A stretch of DNA of 64,000 bases, from assembly GCA_030295235.1 (NCBI GenBank), contig AP026146.1, positions 186,001 to 250,000 on the forward strand. Direction: 5' to 3'. Numbering within the stretch: position 1 is the stretch's first letter; the number at the start of each line of letters is the position of its first letter. Made by a program: the position numbers and the translations under genes. The notes beneath the pieces are model-generated. The model was given only the letters and a program-made list of their open reading frames with translations. It searched no databases and was not told where the DNA came from. This DNA comes from Fistulifera solaris (lineage: Eukaryota; Bacillariophyta; Bacillariophyceae; Naviculales; Stauroneidaceae). Shown here in pieces: positions 1 to 10,716 of the stretch.

Positions 1-327
1 TTCGAGTGAATTGAGCGAGATTAGGGTCACTTTAGACTAGTTAAAGCGATAAATTGTATAAGTCTACCGAATGCATGTGTTAGTCGAACTTAAAAGCCGC
101 ACCCACAAGAGATAAAACAAAAAGCGATTCATTCAGATGTCACCGACGAGGAGAAAGTCGAAGTAACACCCTGTCCATCCAAAGTGCAAAGCATTATGCG
201 CACTATCAATGTTTGCCGATGAGACTAGTAACACAGAAAAGAATAAAAAGGTGGAGAGAAACGTATCGCATTAAATAATCCGATAGGAAAAAAGTCTCCT
301 CGCTCTTCGCTTTGTATATACGACTCC
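1..327. other. Intergenic, no gene seen
   Basis: No reading frame in this stretch has recognisable protein features. It probably holds the 3' untranslated region of the minus-strand gene that ends at 328, followed by spacer. Confidence 0.4.
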
Positions 328-508
328 TTACTCGTCCGTCGAACCGTCATCCAACTCGTTCCATTTGCCTTTGCCTCCGCCTCCTCCGCCTTGTTTCTTG
401 TCTTTGCGGTTGGGATCATGATCATGCTTTCGTTGAATGTTTCGCTTGGCGGAGCCTTCTTCTCCGACCACGGTTTCGGGAATGTCGAGTTTGCCCTTGT
501 GGTGCTCT
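328..508 (-). CDS. Last exon of a small basic protein, possibly HABP4/SERBP1-like (partial)
   Basis: A clear acceptor (pyrimidine-rich, ending TTGCAG, at about 509-515 on the plus strand) is followed by about 60 codons to a TAA at 328-330. The peptide is charged and glycine-rich: it has a KRNIQRKHDHDPNRKDKK stretch, then GGGGGGKGKW, and ends in an acidic tail. The basic-then-GGxGKGxW layout resembles the C-terminal motif of the hyaluronan/mRNA-binding HABP4/SERBP1/Stm1 ribosome-binding family, or the glycine motif of PDCD4-like proteins. That comparison is weak. I could not place the upstream exon(s), which should lie beyond 515 on the minus strand, so start and full length are unknown. The exon begins in mid-codon, which supports a spliced gene rather than a chance ORF. 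Confidence 0.4.
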
Positions 509-599
509 TCTCTGCAAGAAATTGCGAAGGAAACATAAAATGAGCTAGTGAGAATATAAGGAATCGAATAAGGAGAAACATAAGCAACGGCTTTCACAC

Positions 600-1400
600 G
601 AAGGTGATATTGAAATTGACTTAAAAATCATGTACCCCCGTTCTCAGAAAAGATCCAATTGCAAAACCTGCACCCGAAATTTGTGATTGCTCTCTTAACA
701 AGCTGCTGCAACATCAGTCGTGAACATTCGAAAATGTCCACCCCCTGTCGTGTACAATCTTTCGGCCGCATCGTGTCATCCGTGCGAAACAGGAACCCAT
801 TGTTGCATCCAAGTGCACCGCCGACTTACTCTTTAGGGTGTACCATATTGATGAATTTTAACTTTTTATACAGCAGGTGATGATTTGGTTAGGGTTGTAA
901 AAAACTTGGGTTGTTTTCGAGAATTATGGATCTTGATGATAGAGATGTATGTCATCCAGCGCCTCTCCCACAACAAGATCGCCGTCGCGTGATGGTCTCG
1001 TTCGAAGCGAACTGTTCTTTCTCACGTGTACCTACACAATGGTAAATTTTGTACGTACGCGTGGAAGCCGAGAGAAAAATGCGAAGCTTCTACGGACGAA
1101 CGAACGATCCATTTTCAGTCATGCGTCAGCTGGTCTTGGCGACGCACAGACCGAAAACCCGCTGTACCGATTGTTCGTCGACCGACGACGACGACCATGG
1201 AGAAAACAAAGCTGTAATGCCCGTCGTGATCTCTTTCTTATGGCTTTGTTTGAGGTTCGTAAAAGCGTCAAAAGCTTTGGTTGAGATTTACAAGCCTCTG
1301 TAAGAAATACTAGCATTCACCCGAGCCACGCAATCCAGGAAAGGGTTTTTTATTAATCCATTGCAACAACAACACTCGTGGTTGTCCGAATTGTTTCATC
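600..1400. other. Gap between partial gene and LSM1
   Basis: Several ORFs of 60-110 codons cross this stretch on both strands. They overlap each other in different frames and have no domain signal, so I treat them as chance. The stretch must hold the missing upstream exon(s) of the minus-strand gene ending at 328 and the LSM1 promoter and 5' leader (about 1330-1400). Confidence 0.35.
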
Positions 1401-1989
1401 ATGAGTCAAACGAATCAAAACAGCCATAATACACCACCACGACCGGGAAGAAACAGCAATACAGCACCTCGCAATACTCCTGTACAACTGCATGCCGATT
1501 CGGGTGTCCCTCATGGTCATGTGCCGGCTTATTTACCCGGATCCGCTAGTTTAGTCGAAGAACTCGATCAACCCGTTTTGGTGGTATTGAGAGACGGAAA
1601 GCATCTCGTTGGGGTGAGTTTTAAATGAAGAATAGCTATCTCTTGAACAAAATCCATTTCGTCTGGACCGCATGGCTCAAACCCGCTTTCGCTTTTTTTC
1701 TCTTTCCCCTGTTGCCTGAAAGACACTTTGTTCCTACGATCAATACAGCAATCTTGTATTGGGGGATGCCGTCGAACGAAGAATTGTGGTAGAAGATGGA
1801 AGAACGCTCTATACCGACATTCCTCTGGGGTTGTATGTCGTGCGGGGAGATACAGTGGTGATACTAGGACAGATTCCCTCGACGGCCAATCCACAATGGA
1901 TGCAACCGGTCACGGTCGAAGAGATCAACGAACGAATGGAACAAACGACGTCGTTGCAGTGGGACTTTGACAATGATCTGATAGCGTAA
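1401..1989 (+). CDS. LSM1: LSm1, subunit of the cytoplasmic LSm1-7 mRNA decay ring
   Basis: Two exons, 1401-1613 and 1723-1989, flank a 109-bp intron (donor GTGAGT, acceptor GAAAG). The phase-0 junction gives a 159-residue protein. A glutamine/asparagine/proline-rich leader of about 40 residues precedes the Sm fold. Sm1 is seen as LPGSASLVEELDQPVLVVLRDGKHLVG across the junction into YDQYSNLVLGDAVER. Sm2 is IPLGLYVVRGDTVVILGQI, where the VRGDxVxxxG signature is unmistakable. The SLVEELD and YDQYSNLVL residues and the PLGLYVVRG motif place it with LSm1 rather than the other LSm proteins. In the family, LSm1 marks the LSm1-7 ring that binds oligoadenylated mRNA 3' ends with Pat1 and promotes decapping. 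The C-terminal tail is shorter than in human LSm1. Confidence 0.9.
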
Positions 1990-2242
1990 TTGATAATGAA
2001 TGGTGTTGTTTTCTTTCACAATTTGCTACGAAATTGAAGAACGAATATTCAGCAAAACATTGTGAAGGGATGATTCGATCCTCATGTTTGGCTAAGGCAC
2101 GCTTTAATAAAAAGAAACATGCATTAGTTAAATGGTCGATAATCTTTTCCGAAAAGGAACTATAATGTGACACGTTCTTGATTCGTCTTCTCATCATCGC
2201 CAGGATAATATATCCCACGTGGTAAAGCAAAAATGACGCCAT
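1990..2242. other. Convergent 3' spacer
   Basis: About 250 bp separate the LSM1 stop from the stop of the converging minus-strand gene. No coding signal seen; 3' untranslated regions are expected here. Confidence 0.4.
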
Positions 2243-2754
2243 TTAACTCTCCGTTACTTCCTCCGAAGGATGCTCATTGGTGATCACCGTTCCAGTGGGA
2301 GGAGGAATGTTATTGCTCGCGGGCTTACCGTGTTCGGCATCCATGACGGCCATTTCTTCCAATTTACAGTCTTTCTTGGCCTGAAAGACCGCAATGTCTT
2401 TTCGCGCGGCGTCAAAGATAGCGCGAATCTTTTGTTCTTTCTCTTCGGCCGAGAATGTATCATTTGTTTCCAATTCGGCCATCATGTCGTAAATGTCAAT
2501 TCCGAACGTTTGCTTGCGCGTTTTGATTTCGCGGTCCAAGAGGGCAATGTCCATCTACAGTGCGCAGTGTTAAGGTTGAAAGAATCATTTGTACAAATCA
2601 TTTGGAAATGGAATAATTGTTAGATAAAATGGCGTACTGAGAAATAGAAAACATTACGAAAGTAAAATCAAAATGCTTATCCACGACAAGGTATCCTCAA
2701 CGAGTGACGATTATGAGACCTTACCTTGAGCATCGATTTTGCACCAGAGGACAT
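2243..2754 (-). CDS. Small conserved coiled-coil protein, function unknown
   Basis: Exon 1 is 2725-2754 (MSSGAKSMLK) and exon 2 is 2243-2554, joined across a 170-bp intron with GTAAG donor and TGTAG acceptor. The phase-0 junction gives 113 residues. The upstream in-frame-looking ATG at about 2795 is in another frame relative to exon 2, so I chose 2754. The body is strongly helical and charged (KMDIALLDREIKTRKQTFG, then DMMAELE and an AARKDIAVFQAKKDCKLEEM heptad-like run). It ends in a low-complexity PPP/TE tail. The pattern LLxREIKxRKQxFGxxxYD recalls short uncharacterised coiled-coil proteins seen across microalgae, but I do not recognise a named family. Confidence 0.6.
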
Positions 2755-3488
2755 GACTCCTTTGCTTGCTTTTTTTCAAGTTATCCATCCAACTCATGTT
2801 TGAATACTATCTTATTTGTTAAACGGTATGGGAGAATTGGTCAAAGAGAACGAAGCTGAATCCAAAGGAAAAGTTCTTGTTGCTTTTGGGGTGTTAACTG
2901 TTATGCGTATTTTATTGCAACGCAAAAAGCACGACGATTTCACGACAAGAAGCCTTTTTGCGTCTCTGCTACGGCTGTATAAATGAAAAAGTACATGAAT
3001 TGTCACAATGTGATTCCCGTCGGGTCAAACTGCCACATGTTGTCGCAGCGGTCGTCTAGTTCTGACTAGCTAACGAGTGTCCACACGTAAGCCACTTTGG
3101 TATTCGCTTATTACTTATTACGACCCAATGACATATAAGAAAAGGACTTCATTATTTTCATTAAAAATGATATGAAGTAAAAACCTTCAATAAGCAAGCT
3201 CGGTGGACAGAAAAGATGTGTCTATTCTGCAATCATCGAGTTGATGAAATCCTCAGCTGCTGGTTGAGGATTCGAAATACCAATGTCAACAATGGTAACA
3301 TAAGCGGCCTTCAACTGAAATGGCACCACCCGTCTCACATGGAGACAATGGCTATTCTACAAGCCGTGCGGTGTTGACCAAAGGAAAAGATTAACACGAA
3401 TATCGAAGAGCTAGGGCATAGCAAATTACAATAAGAACTCTACTATACACATTATATGTAAGCACTAAAATAAAGGAAAGTGCTATAG
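2755..3488. other. Non-coding spacer before a WD40 relic
   Basis: A/T-rich, short ORFs only. If the Cdc20-like fragment at 3489 was once a full gene, its N-terminal part should lie here, but I could find no WD40 or C-box/KEN-like coding signal in any frame. Confidence 0.4.
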
Positions 3489-3661
3489 TCACTCACGAAG
3501 TCGTGGTCTGGAGTTACCCTAACCTGGACCGCATTCAGACACTTTTGTATCACCAAGATTGCATCTTGTCAATGGACTTGAGCCCCGATGGCAACAAGTT
3601 GGCATCGATAGGTGCAGATGAGAATTTGTGCCTTTGGAAAATTGATGCCGCTCTACCTTGA
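3489..3661 (+). pseudogene. Orphan C-terminal WD40 exon of a Cdc20/Cdh1-type APC/C activator
   Basis: The frame from 3489 to the TGA at 3659-3661 reads VTHEVVVWSYPNLDRIQTL, then HQDCILSMDLSPDGNKLASIGADENLCLWKID. This matches the last WD40 repeats of Cdc20/Fizzy family proteins, where a conserved block of the form NQIVVWxYPxM is followed by HxxRVLxxxxSPDG and the GAxDExLxxWxV repeat. It is preceded by a plausible acceptor (GCTATAG at 3482-3488), so it looks like a last exon. No upstream exons, no C-box and no other repeats are visible within 800 bp. The peptide also stops without the usual C-terminal Ile-Arg tail. Most simply it is a duplicated, decayed fragment of a host cell-cycle gene. An extreme case of a gene with distant exons cannot be excluded. 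Confidence 0.6.
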
Positions 3662-4719
3662 CTCCGTGCTGCCGTTGCGGCTTCCCCCTCGTTCGGATTT
3701 CAATACAAAGCATCCGCTGACTATGAAGTGATTGTTCGGTTAGTTGTCGACCTTGGTTTGCTGTCTTTTATTTTTGTTACTTCATGCATCCTGTTTCTGT
3801 GATATATTTACGTTAGAAAGTAGACCAGATTTTTATTTGTTAATTCAAAGTTGCGCATGTAATAGATGCCTTTCCCTTTACAGTAGTGAGTTCGTAGACT
3901 AAGCTTTCTATAGTTAGCGGTCCTCAGGCAGTGACAAGGAGACGGCTGCACCATGACAACGACTCCCGATTCTATCAATCTTTCGAATTGTTTCCTGATT
4001 GGCTTAGATGTTAGTGTGAGTGCTTGATTCCAAACTCTTCTGTTGATTGAAATGCAACTCCTTTGTGAGATGTATGGAATGGGTTATTTTACTTGTTTAC
4101 CTGGTACAGTTGGGTCTAGCCTAGTTGGTATCGATTTATTTTGTTCACATAGATTTGTTGTGCCACTACCAGTACGAAATTAGACGGAGTATAAAAAATC
4201 TGTCTTGCTTCCGAGAACCGTTGAAGAATGAATACACTTCGTAGTAGTCAGAACCGCTCCGATACTAGCTCATGCGGGTCTCATTCCCAGACGTCTTGCG
4301 GTCTTGCGCGAAGCAGACGCCGACGACGAAGGGTCGTCGGCCTCACGTTTTTCAGGATTGCGCCGACGGAGCAATTTCCGTGGTTTTCTCCTTTACATTT
4401 CGTGAGGCGGACTGGCGCTCGAGATCTGTCTCGAAAGAAGGGCCGTCCACCATTCACGTGCAACAAGACCACACAACCGTTCGGTGTCTCGAGCTAAACT
4501 ACCCGAGAGAGAGAGAGAGTTTGCTACGTTTGCTGATTGATATTGGCGTTTCTGTAACAACAATTATCTCTTTTGCACAAACTGTGTTTCCTTCTTCGTC
4601 GACTCGCCCGCCTTGAGAAGAAGCCGCACTTTCAATAACCGATCGATCACATTTCACCCTCATTCGTCTCAACAACAGTACCGTACTATTGAGATTTGCA
4701 ATACCTTTTCCTCGTAACG
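3662..4719. other. Long spacer and eIF4G upstream region
   Basis: No credible gene in about 1 kb. Arg/Ser-rich ORFs at 4228-4616 overlap in three frames and look like chance. A short (GA)n run lies at about 4505-4521. The eIF4G transcript leader probably starts in the last 200 bp. Confidence 0.4.
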
Positions 4720-7700
4720 ATGTCACAACAATTTCCTCCTCAGCAGCCTCCGCCGGGACGTGGAGCACCGGCCCCTTCGCAACAACAAGGCCGTGGTGGT
4801 GGTCGCGGTAATTCGTACTACAATGCAGCGGGTCGCGGAGCTGCTGCTGGCCGTGGTCCAGGCGGAACAGGAGCCTGGCAACCAACTCCTCCGTCATCTT
4901 CACTGCAGCAGGCTGCTGCCGGTCCTTATCCGCCTCAACAACGTCCGCCCTTTGGCGCTGTGCCTTATTACTCCCCTTACGGTGCGCCTCCTTTTCAGCC
5001 GCAACGTTCGTGGCAACCCAATTATGCGGGCCCGCCTCCGAATGCTCGAGGAGGTGTTTTCTATCCTCCTCCGCCAGGAACTGCGGCTGTTCCGGGACAA
5101 CCGGTTCCCATTACTGCAGCGGTTCCTCCCGCTGCGGCTGCCACATCACCCCCGGTGGTAGTGCCGCCGAGGGCTCGCAAGCCACTGGTGATTACGGTGA
5201 GTCTCGTTTTGTTTCTTTCATAAGATTGCTAAATACCTGCATTGCTCACTTTGTATTTTCAGGACAAGGATGGAAATGTTATTGATTTCACCAAGACCGC
5301 CACCAAACCCAGCTCGTCCTTACAAACAGCTGCGGCATCCGTTACTCCAGATTCGTCGTCCTCCGATGCCGGATCCAAACTGAGACAAGCCGTCATGGAT
5401 CGCATGAACAAGGATGAAGAAGAGAAGAAAAAGAAGGAAGCCGAAGAAAAACAAATAGCTGAGGAAAACGCTAAAAATGAATCGGAAGAGAAGGCGAAAA
5501 ACGAAGCCGAAGAGAAGGCTAAGTTGGAAGCCAAAGAAAAGGCTAAAAAGGAAGCAGAGGAAAAAGCGAAAAAGGAAGTCGAAGAGAAAGCAAAGACAGC
5601 AAGCACCCCAAAATCGTCATTAGCCAAAATACTCAGCCAGTCCCCTTCACCGGCCCCTGCTGTTGCAGCTGGTGGTACATCCAACCGTATTGTTTTCACA
5701 AAAACCGCCCTGTTCGAGTAAGTTGACCAACGTTTTTGACACGCCAACAATGTATGCATACTAACAACGCACTATTCATTTTTTCCGAGCAGGTTTAAGA
5801 ATTCGCCTCAGTGCACGGAGCGACCGTCGACACTACCGGACTTTACTATCACGCGAGGACCATCGAAAAGACGAGACAGCCAAAAAGGCGGCCGTGGGAA
5901 TCAAGACGCGAATAACGGCGGTGAGTGGGGTCGTCAATCCGGACGTCGCCAAAGCACCGGCGAAGGTTCACAATGGAGTCGTGGCCAAGCGCCACCCAAA
6001 GGCCAGAACCAACAACGTGGCCGCGGGGGACGTGGAGGCAAAGAACTTCCCGCTTATGATGGCCCGCCTTTGGTCAAGTCAGAAAATCATTGGAAGCCAC
6101 GAAAGAATACGTCGGCTTTAATTATTGCCGAAAAGCAAGTCAAATCGATTCTGAATAAGATGACCAAAGAAAAGTTCGGTCGATTGTCTGCACAAATGCT
6201 AGAGATCCCCATTTCAACGTACGAAACATTGAATATGATGATTGACAACGTTTACGACAAAGCTATTGATGAACCAGCATTTGGGGATATGTATGCTGAT
6301 CTTTGTGTGAAGCTTTCTCAATCTGTCCATGTCGCAAAGTTGGTTCATTACATTGAATCGGACGAGGAGCCCCCTACTGAGGATGGCGTAGAAGGGAGTG
6401 CCGATAACGCGGATGTCTCGCATCACACAGTGTATCGTTGGAGTAATGACGTGAGCACCAACGATGAGCAGGTTGTTGGTCCTCTTGCATCTGAAGAAGA
6501 ATGCCTTGACGCTGCCTTCGATGAAGAAGAGCGCACTCCAGTCGAGCGTGGAGAGATGCAGCTGGAACTGGTCAAGGTGCTGATCAAGCGAGGCATTTTC
6601 ATCAAGATAATGAAACAGAAAGAGGCTGGAGATACAGATATTTTCTACACTGTATATTTTCCTGTCGGAGAGGCTAAAGATCTGGGACAACAGCTATCTG
6701 ATATCTTCCTTAGCCAGATGGAGTGCGAATCTGACGCGAATAAGAAGAATAGTTTTAAGCGATCTCTTCTCAACAAGTGCGAGGAAGAGTTTAATAAGCA
6801 AGATATCTACGTGGAATGGAAGGAAGAAAAGAAAGCGTACGAGGAAACCAAGAGCTCGCTGTCTGCTGCCGAAATCGCCGAAAAAGAAGAGGAGCTAGAT
6901 TTTCGACGCATCCGAATTAAAAAGCAAATGCTTGGAAACGTGAAGTTTATTGGCCAGCTCTACAAGAAACGCTTATTAAAGGAGAAGATTATGCGCTTCT
7001 GCATCGGTTCATTACTGAAGTTGGAGCAGATACCGGCAGACCAGGTGGCCAGCAAGAACCCGGAGTATCTTGACAAGGGAAATTATGAAATGGATGAAGA
7101 AGATCACGAGGCTATTTGCAACATGTTTACAACGATTGGGCAAACAATCGATACACCTGCTGCTAAAAATTTCATGGACGTTTGCTTTGAAAAGATTAAG
7201 CTATTAAGCACAATGAAGACACTTCCCTCGAGATCCCGGTTTATGTACAAGGACCTGTTAGATTTGCGAGAAAACAAATGGGTACCACGGCGGAAAGAAG
7301 AAAAGGCTAAAACTCTTGAAGAAATCCGCAAAGATGTGGAGCGAGAAGAGCGCAAGCAGGCCCAGGAATCTCAACAAAATCAACGAAGCGCGGGAAATTT
7401 TAACGCGAAGGGCAGTGGACGAGGAAGTTCGAACGATCTTCGCTCCAGCGGTCGTCAACCACAGAGGACTAGTGTTCGACAGTCGAAGCCTGCTACCGAG
7501 ACTGATGAGGACGGCTTTACAGTAGTTAGCCAGGGAGCAAAGGCCGCGCCCGTTGTTTCCAAAAGCTCTTTATCACAAAAATTACAGCAGTCTCAGCAAT
7601 CGTCTACGACATCCTCTAAACAAGCATTTTCGGCTTTGGCCAAACCTGAGCCGCTCAATGAGGACGAGCTCATGCGGAAGATCAAGAGTATGAGGGCTGA

Positions 7701-8220
7701 TTTTCTCACTGATGGAGGAAACGTTGATGAGCTTATCATGTCAATGGACGAGATTTCAGGAACTCCTGATGCTGGCATTGTTCTTGTATCCAAGAATGCC
7801 GATCACATGATGGAATGTAAGGATGACGAGAGAAAAGCTATTTACCAGATAATTTCAATTCTGTTCGAGAAGGAAAAAATAACGAAAGGTGATATTATGG
7901 AAGGCACAAAAGACGCAATTGAAATGATTGACGATTTAGTCGTGGATTCACCGCGTGCGTATGAATATCTTGGCGATCTTTTAGGGTTGTTGCTGAGACT
8001 GAAGGCTGTAGACCTGAACTGGATTTGTGAAGAATGTGAGAAGACGAAAGAATTCAATCCCCACACCCAGGCACCCGAGAAGCTGATTCAATTTGCTTTG
8101 CTGAACTTGAAGAAGACAAGTGGAAAGCAGGCTGTTGCCGATGTGGTTGCTAACGACAACGGCGTGACAAGCCTGCTTGGTGACAAGTGGACAGCCTTGC
8201 GTGCTGAAGTTACTAGCTAA
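4720..8220 (+). CDS. EIF4G: eIF4G translation initiation scaffold
   Basis: Three exons: 4720-5196, 5263-5717 and 5793-8220, with introns of 66 and 75 bp (GTGAGT/TTTCAG and GTAAGT/GAGCAG). Phases agree and give 1119 residues. The ATG at 4720 was preferred over an in-frame ATG at 4696 because it opens the P/Q/G-rich domain. The N-terminal third is disordered (PPQ and RGG-type repeats). Residues about 225-280 are a charged K/E/A helix. A Y-x4-L-hydrophobic eIF4E-binding motif, YDGPPLV, starts at Tyr399, just before LVKSENHWKP. The MIF4G domain follows (VKSILNKMTKEKFGRLSAQM, then YDKAIDEPAFGDMYADLC). The C-terminal 180 residues form an MA3 domain. The family bridges eIF4E, eIF4A and eIF3 on capped mRNA. 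The size and single MA3 domain resemble plant eIF4G/eIFiso4G. Confidence 0.92.
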
Positions 8221-8329
8221 ACTTAATCCTTTGCTTCAACACCAACGCTTACCTAATGCGAGCATCGGTTTTTCTTAGTTTCCTCACAATGTTACTCCGC
8301 TTTTATGTCAATCCGTTGTACACCTTACC

Positions 8330-8367
8330 TGGTACCGTACCTAGTTTTGGTACCGTACCTAGTTTTG
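8330..8367. repeat. Two-copy tandem repeat, unit about 18 bp
   Basis: The unit GGTACCGTACCTAGTTTT occurs twice in a row, and each unit is itself partly palindromic (GGTACCGTACC). It lies in the presumed eIF4G 3' flank. Confidence 0.7.
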
Positions 8368-8390
8368 ATGTTGCCTTAGAGATCCTTCAC

Positions 8391-8411
8391 GTGACTCGTG
8401 CCACGAGTCAC
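8391..8411. repeat. 21-bp perfect palindrome (possible terminator or binding site)
   Basis: Two perfectly complementary 10-base arms flank one central base: GTGACTCGTG, C, CACGAGTCAC. Each arm also contains a TGACTC/GAGTCA core of the AP-1/GCN4-like bZIP type. It sits about 170 bp past the eIF4G stop and 330 bp before the next start, so it could act in RNA 3' processing or in upstream regulation of the next gene. Confidence 0.5.
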
Positions 8412-8741
8412 AACTTAATAAACTCAAACTGTACAGTTTAAATATTGTACTTTGTTGTATGTATACCTTGGCGAAGGCGAAGAGTTTTTTCTTTTCCGTT
8501 GAAAAACAAAGTTCCGTTGGGCTAGCTCAACGGCTCGATTTCAAGAGACCAAAAACGTGCTCCGCGTCTCCCTTCTCGTCCGGTTCTTAGCTGCAAGAAG
8601 ACGCAATTCCTCGGCATTAATACAACCTGCAGCTCTGGTTTATGGCATGGCGTAACATGAATAATCAAAAACGCTATCCAACCACTTTTGATTCAATCAA
8701 AGCTTAAGCTAGTCAGAGCGACAGCGAAATAGTGGGGAGTT

Positions 8742-10484
8742 ATGAGAACCGAAGGGCAAAAACAGCCTTGTGCCGACGGCAAAGAAGCGCCGTATCGTAA
8801 TGTCGAAACAACAACAACATCATCCCTGGACGAATCAGATGACCCACATGGTTCTGAGAATGTGCAGATTCAATTCGGAATACCAGAGATGTACTTGTAC
8901 GAAAACATATGCAGCGCAGCCGACGATGACGACGATGACGAAGGACATCATCATTTCAATGCTTGTTCGCCAGAGACACCCTCTCGCTTATCGGAATGGT
9001 TCCTCACGAAAACAACTTTCCAACAAGATGAGAGGGCAAAAACGGATGAGGGTTCAGTCGGTTCTATCGATTCTGTAACCTATTTTGAGCCTGCTGATTT
9101 CAATCGTAGCAATTGGGAGTCGGTGATGAATGCTCCGACCATGGGTTTAGCCTTTGTGGGGATTGCCATGGCATTAACTCATCCTCTTCTATTCGTGGCC
9201 GGGTTAATCACCGCAGTCGGTACAGCGACGGCAGCTTCGCGTGGTTTTGATTGTATCGATAAAGATATGTATTCACAGATCTGGGAGTCACTTCATGATT
9301 CTTCTGGTGGCCTGGTTCAAGATGCTTTAGACAATCGTACAGCAGCAACCGTTGACGAGGCCCAACAGAAACAGAATGCAGAAAGACTAGAAGTCGACAC
9401 GACGGCCGAGATGGTAAAAATCGAAGATGGTTCCGACGGAACACCCGTTGGGGAACGGCAAACCCTTAAGAGGTCTCCACGAAAGCGAAAAATTCGCTTG
9501 CTTCCGCCCAGCGGGCCAGCGGTACCAATCACTTCAAATGAAAGCGCACTTCCTGTGAACTGGACTACAGTCAACTTCACTGATCTCAAACACCATGTTG
9601 TTACGGAAAGAGAATTTATTGGACTCAATGTGATAGAGTTCTTCCGTGTTTTCTTTGGCGATGATGCACCGTACAGCTTCAAAGAGTTTCAAAAGAAACG
9701 CGGCGACTTGGACATTCAATACGGAAAATGGAGCGATGAACTTCCCAAAGGTCCCTTATCATTGCATCCACCATCTACAGCAGGAGATTTTCCCTTCGAC
9801 ACGACTACATATGTCTCTTACCAGACCCGGACGCTAAACTTTAAGGCAAAAACCAACAACTCCAGTTTACTCGGGCCAGCATTTGCGACAACGACAAAAG
9901 TGCAGCGGCTCTTCATACTATCCAAAAGGTGTGCTGTTTTAGAAATGAAAACAACGCTTCGCGATATTCCCTTTTCAGACCGGTTCTTTGTGCTAGAACG
10001 TTGGGTGGTGAATGCTAAGAAGGATGATTACGGCTTGTACACCATTTTGTTATCCGTTTCAACTGGCGCTGTATTCACAGGGAGCTGCCCGTTTGAAGGT
10101 CCCATCAGATCGAGATCTGCTGCAGCAGTTTCTGATGTTGTAAATGCTTGGTGCGCAATGGCGACCGAAGCTCTGAGGCTGACGGAACGGACTAAAATAT
10201 CGCGTCTGGATCACAAAGCGGACTCGCATGAGTGCGGTGACTTGGCAGCCGAAGTCTTACAAAAGAACGTTCTTCATGGCGAAGACGAAATGCCCGTTGA
10301 AGTTAGTATTGACAGCTATTTGGGGACGGCAAACATTAAGGATGACTACGTACGATCTTTGAAGAGGTCCGTGTCAGATCCCTTAGAAAGTACAAGGCGG
10401 CGTTCTTTGGGCGGATTTGGACGATCTATATCCCAATTTTGGACACGAGGGCAAAGAGACTCACCGCCGAGAAGCCTTTCGTAA
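8742..10484 (+). CDS. Membrane protein with a VASt-like (StART-related) lipid-transfer domain
   Basis: Single-exon gene of 580 residues. The N-terminal 130 residues are acidic and disordered (a DDDDDDE run near 60). A hydrophobic segment at about 134-164 can span the membrane once or as a hairpin. Residues about 277-486 look like a VASt domain: an EFIGLNVIEFFRVFFGDDAPYS start, then EFQKKRGDLDIQYGKW, the SYQTRTLNFKAK strand, an RDIPFSDRFFVLERWVV-type strand matching the DVPYGxxFxVxxRW signature, and a final amphipathic helix. VASt domains occur in Aster/GRAMD1, yeast Lam/Ltc and plant VAD1 proteins, which move sterols between membranes at ER contact sites. Those usually carry a GRAM domain before VASt and the membrane anchor after it. 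Here the hydrophobic segment comes first and I see no GRAM domain. Function as a lipid-transfer protein is inferred. Confidence 0.6.
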   Translation: MRTEGQKQPCADGKEAPYRNVETTTTSSLDESDDPHGSENVQIQFGIPEMYLYENICSAADDDDDDEGHHHFNACSPETPSRLSEWFLTKTTFQQDERAKTDEGSVGSIDSVTYFEPADFNRSNWESVMNAPTMGLAFVGIAMALTHPLLFVAGLITAVGTATAASRGFDCIDKDMYSQIWESLHDSSGGLVQDALDNRTAATVDEAQQKQNAERLEVDTTAEMVKIEDGSDGTPVGERQTLKRSPRKRKIRLLPPSGPAVPITSNESALPVNWTTVNFTDLKHHVVTEREFIGLNVIEFFRVFFGDDAPYSFKEFQKKRGDLDIQYGKWSDELPKGPLSLHPPSTAGDFPFDTTTYVSYQTRTLNFKAKTNNSSLLGPAFATTTKVQRLFILSKRCAVLEMKTTLRDIPFSDRFFVLERWVVNAKKDDYGLYTILLSVSTGAVFTGSCPFEGPIRSRSAAAVSDVVNAWCAMATEALRLTERTKISRLDHKADSHECGDLAAEVLQKNVLHGEDEMPVEVSIDSYLGTANIKDDYVRSLKRSVSDPLESTRRRSLGGFGRSISQFWTRGQRDSPPRSLS

Positions 10485-10716
10485 CAAGAATATTTGAAGA
10501 ATAGAAAAGTGATAGTATTTGTAAAAATACATAAAGAGTGAACATTGTCAACCTGAGAGTTGACTACGAAATCATACGCTGAATGGGACGCTGACTCTCG
10601 TGCAGATGCATTTTTGTTGTAAGTGCTACCAGTCGACATATATGACAAAAATACTGTAAGGCCAGAAACTTTGTGATCTATGAGTTACATTATTCCATTC
10701 AAGGGGTTAAAATGGC

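Larger units (their letters stand above)
8221..8741. other. Spacer with short repeats
   Basis: Between eIF4G and the next gene on the same strand. It contains a tandem duplication and a 21-bp palindrome, listed separately. No coding signal. Confidence 0.5.

Noticed and set aside
949-1303. Three overlapping plus-strand ORFs of 60-110 codons
   Set aside because: Mutually overlapping in different frames, Arg/Ser-rich, no domain, no supporting splice sites.
4228-4616. Overlapping ORFs upstream of eIF4G
   Set aside because: Low-complexity Arg-rich translations in three frames; more likely upstream spacer and transcript leader.
6214-6690. 158-codon minus-strand ORF inside eIF4G
   Set aside because: Antisense of a conserved coding region; no independent features.
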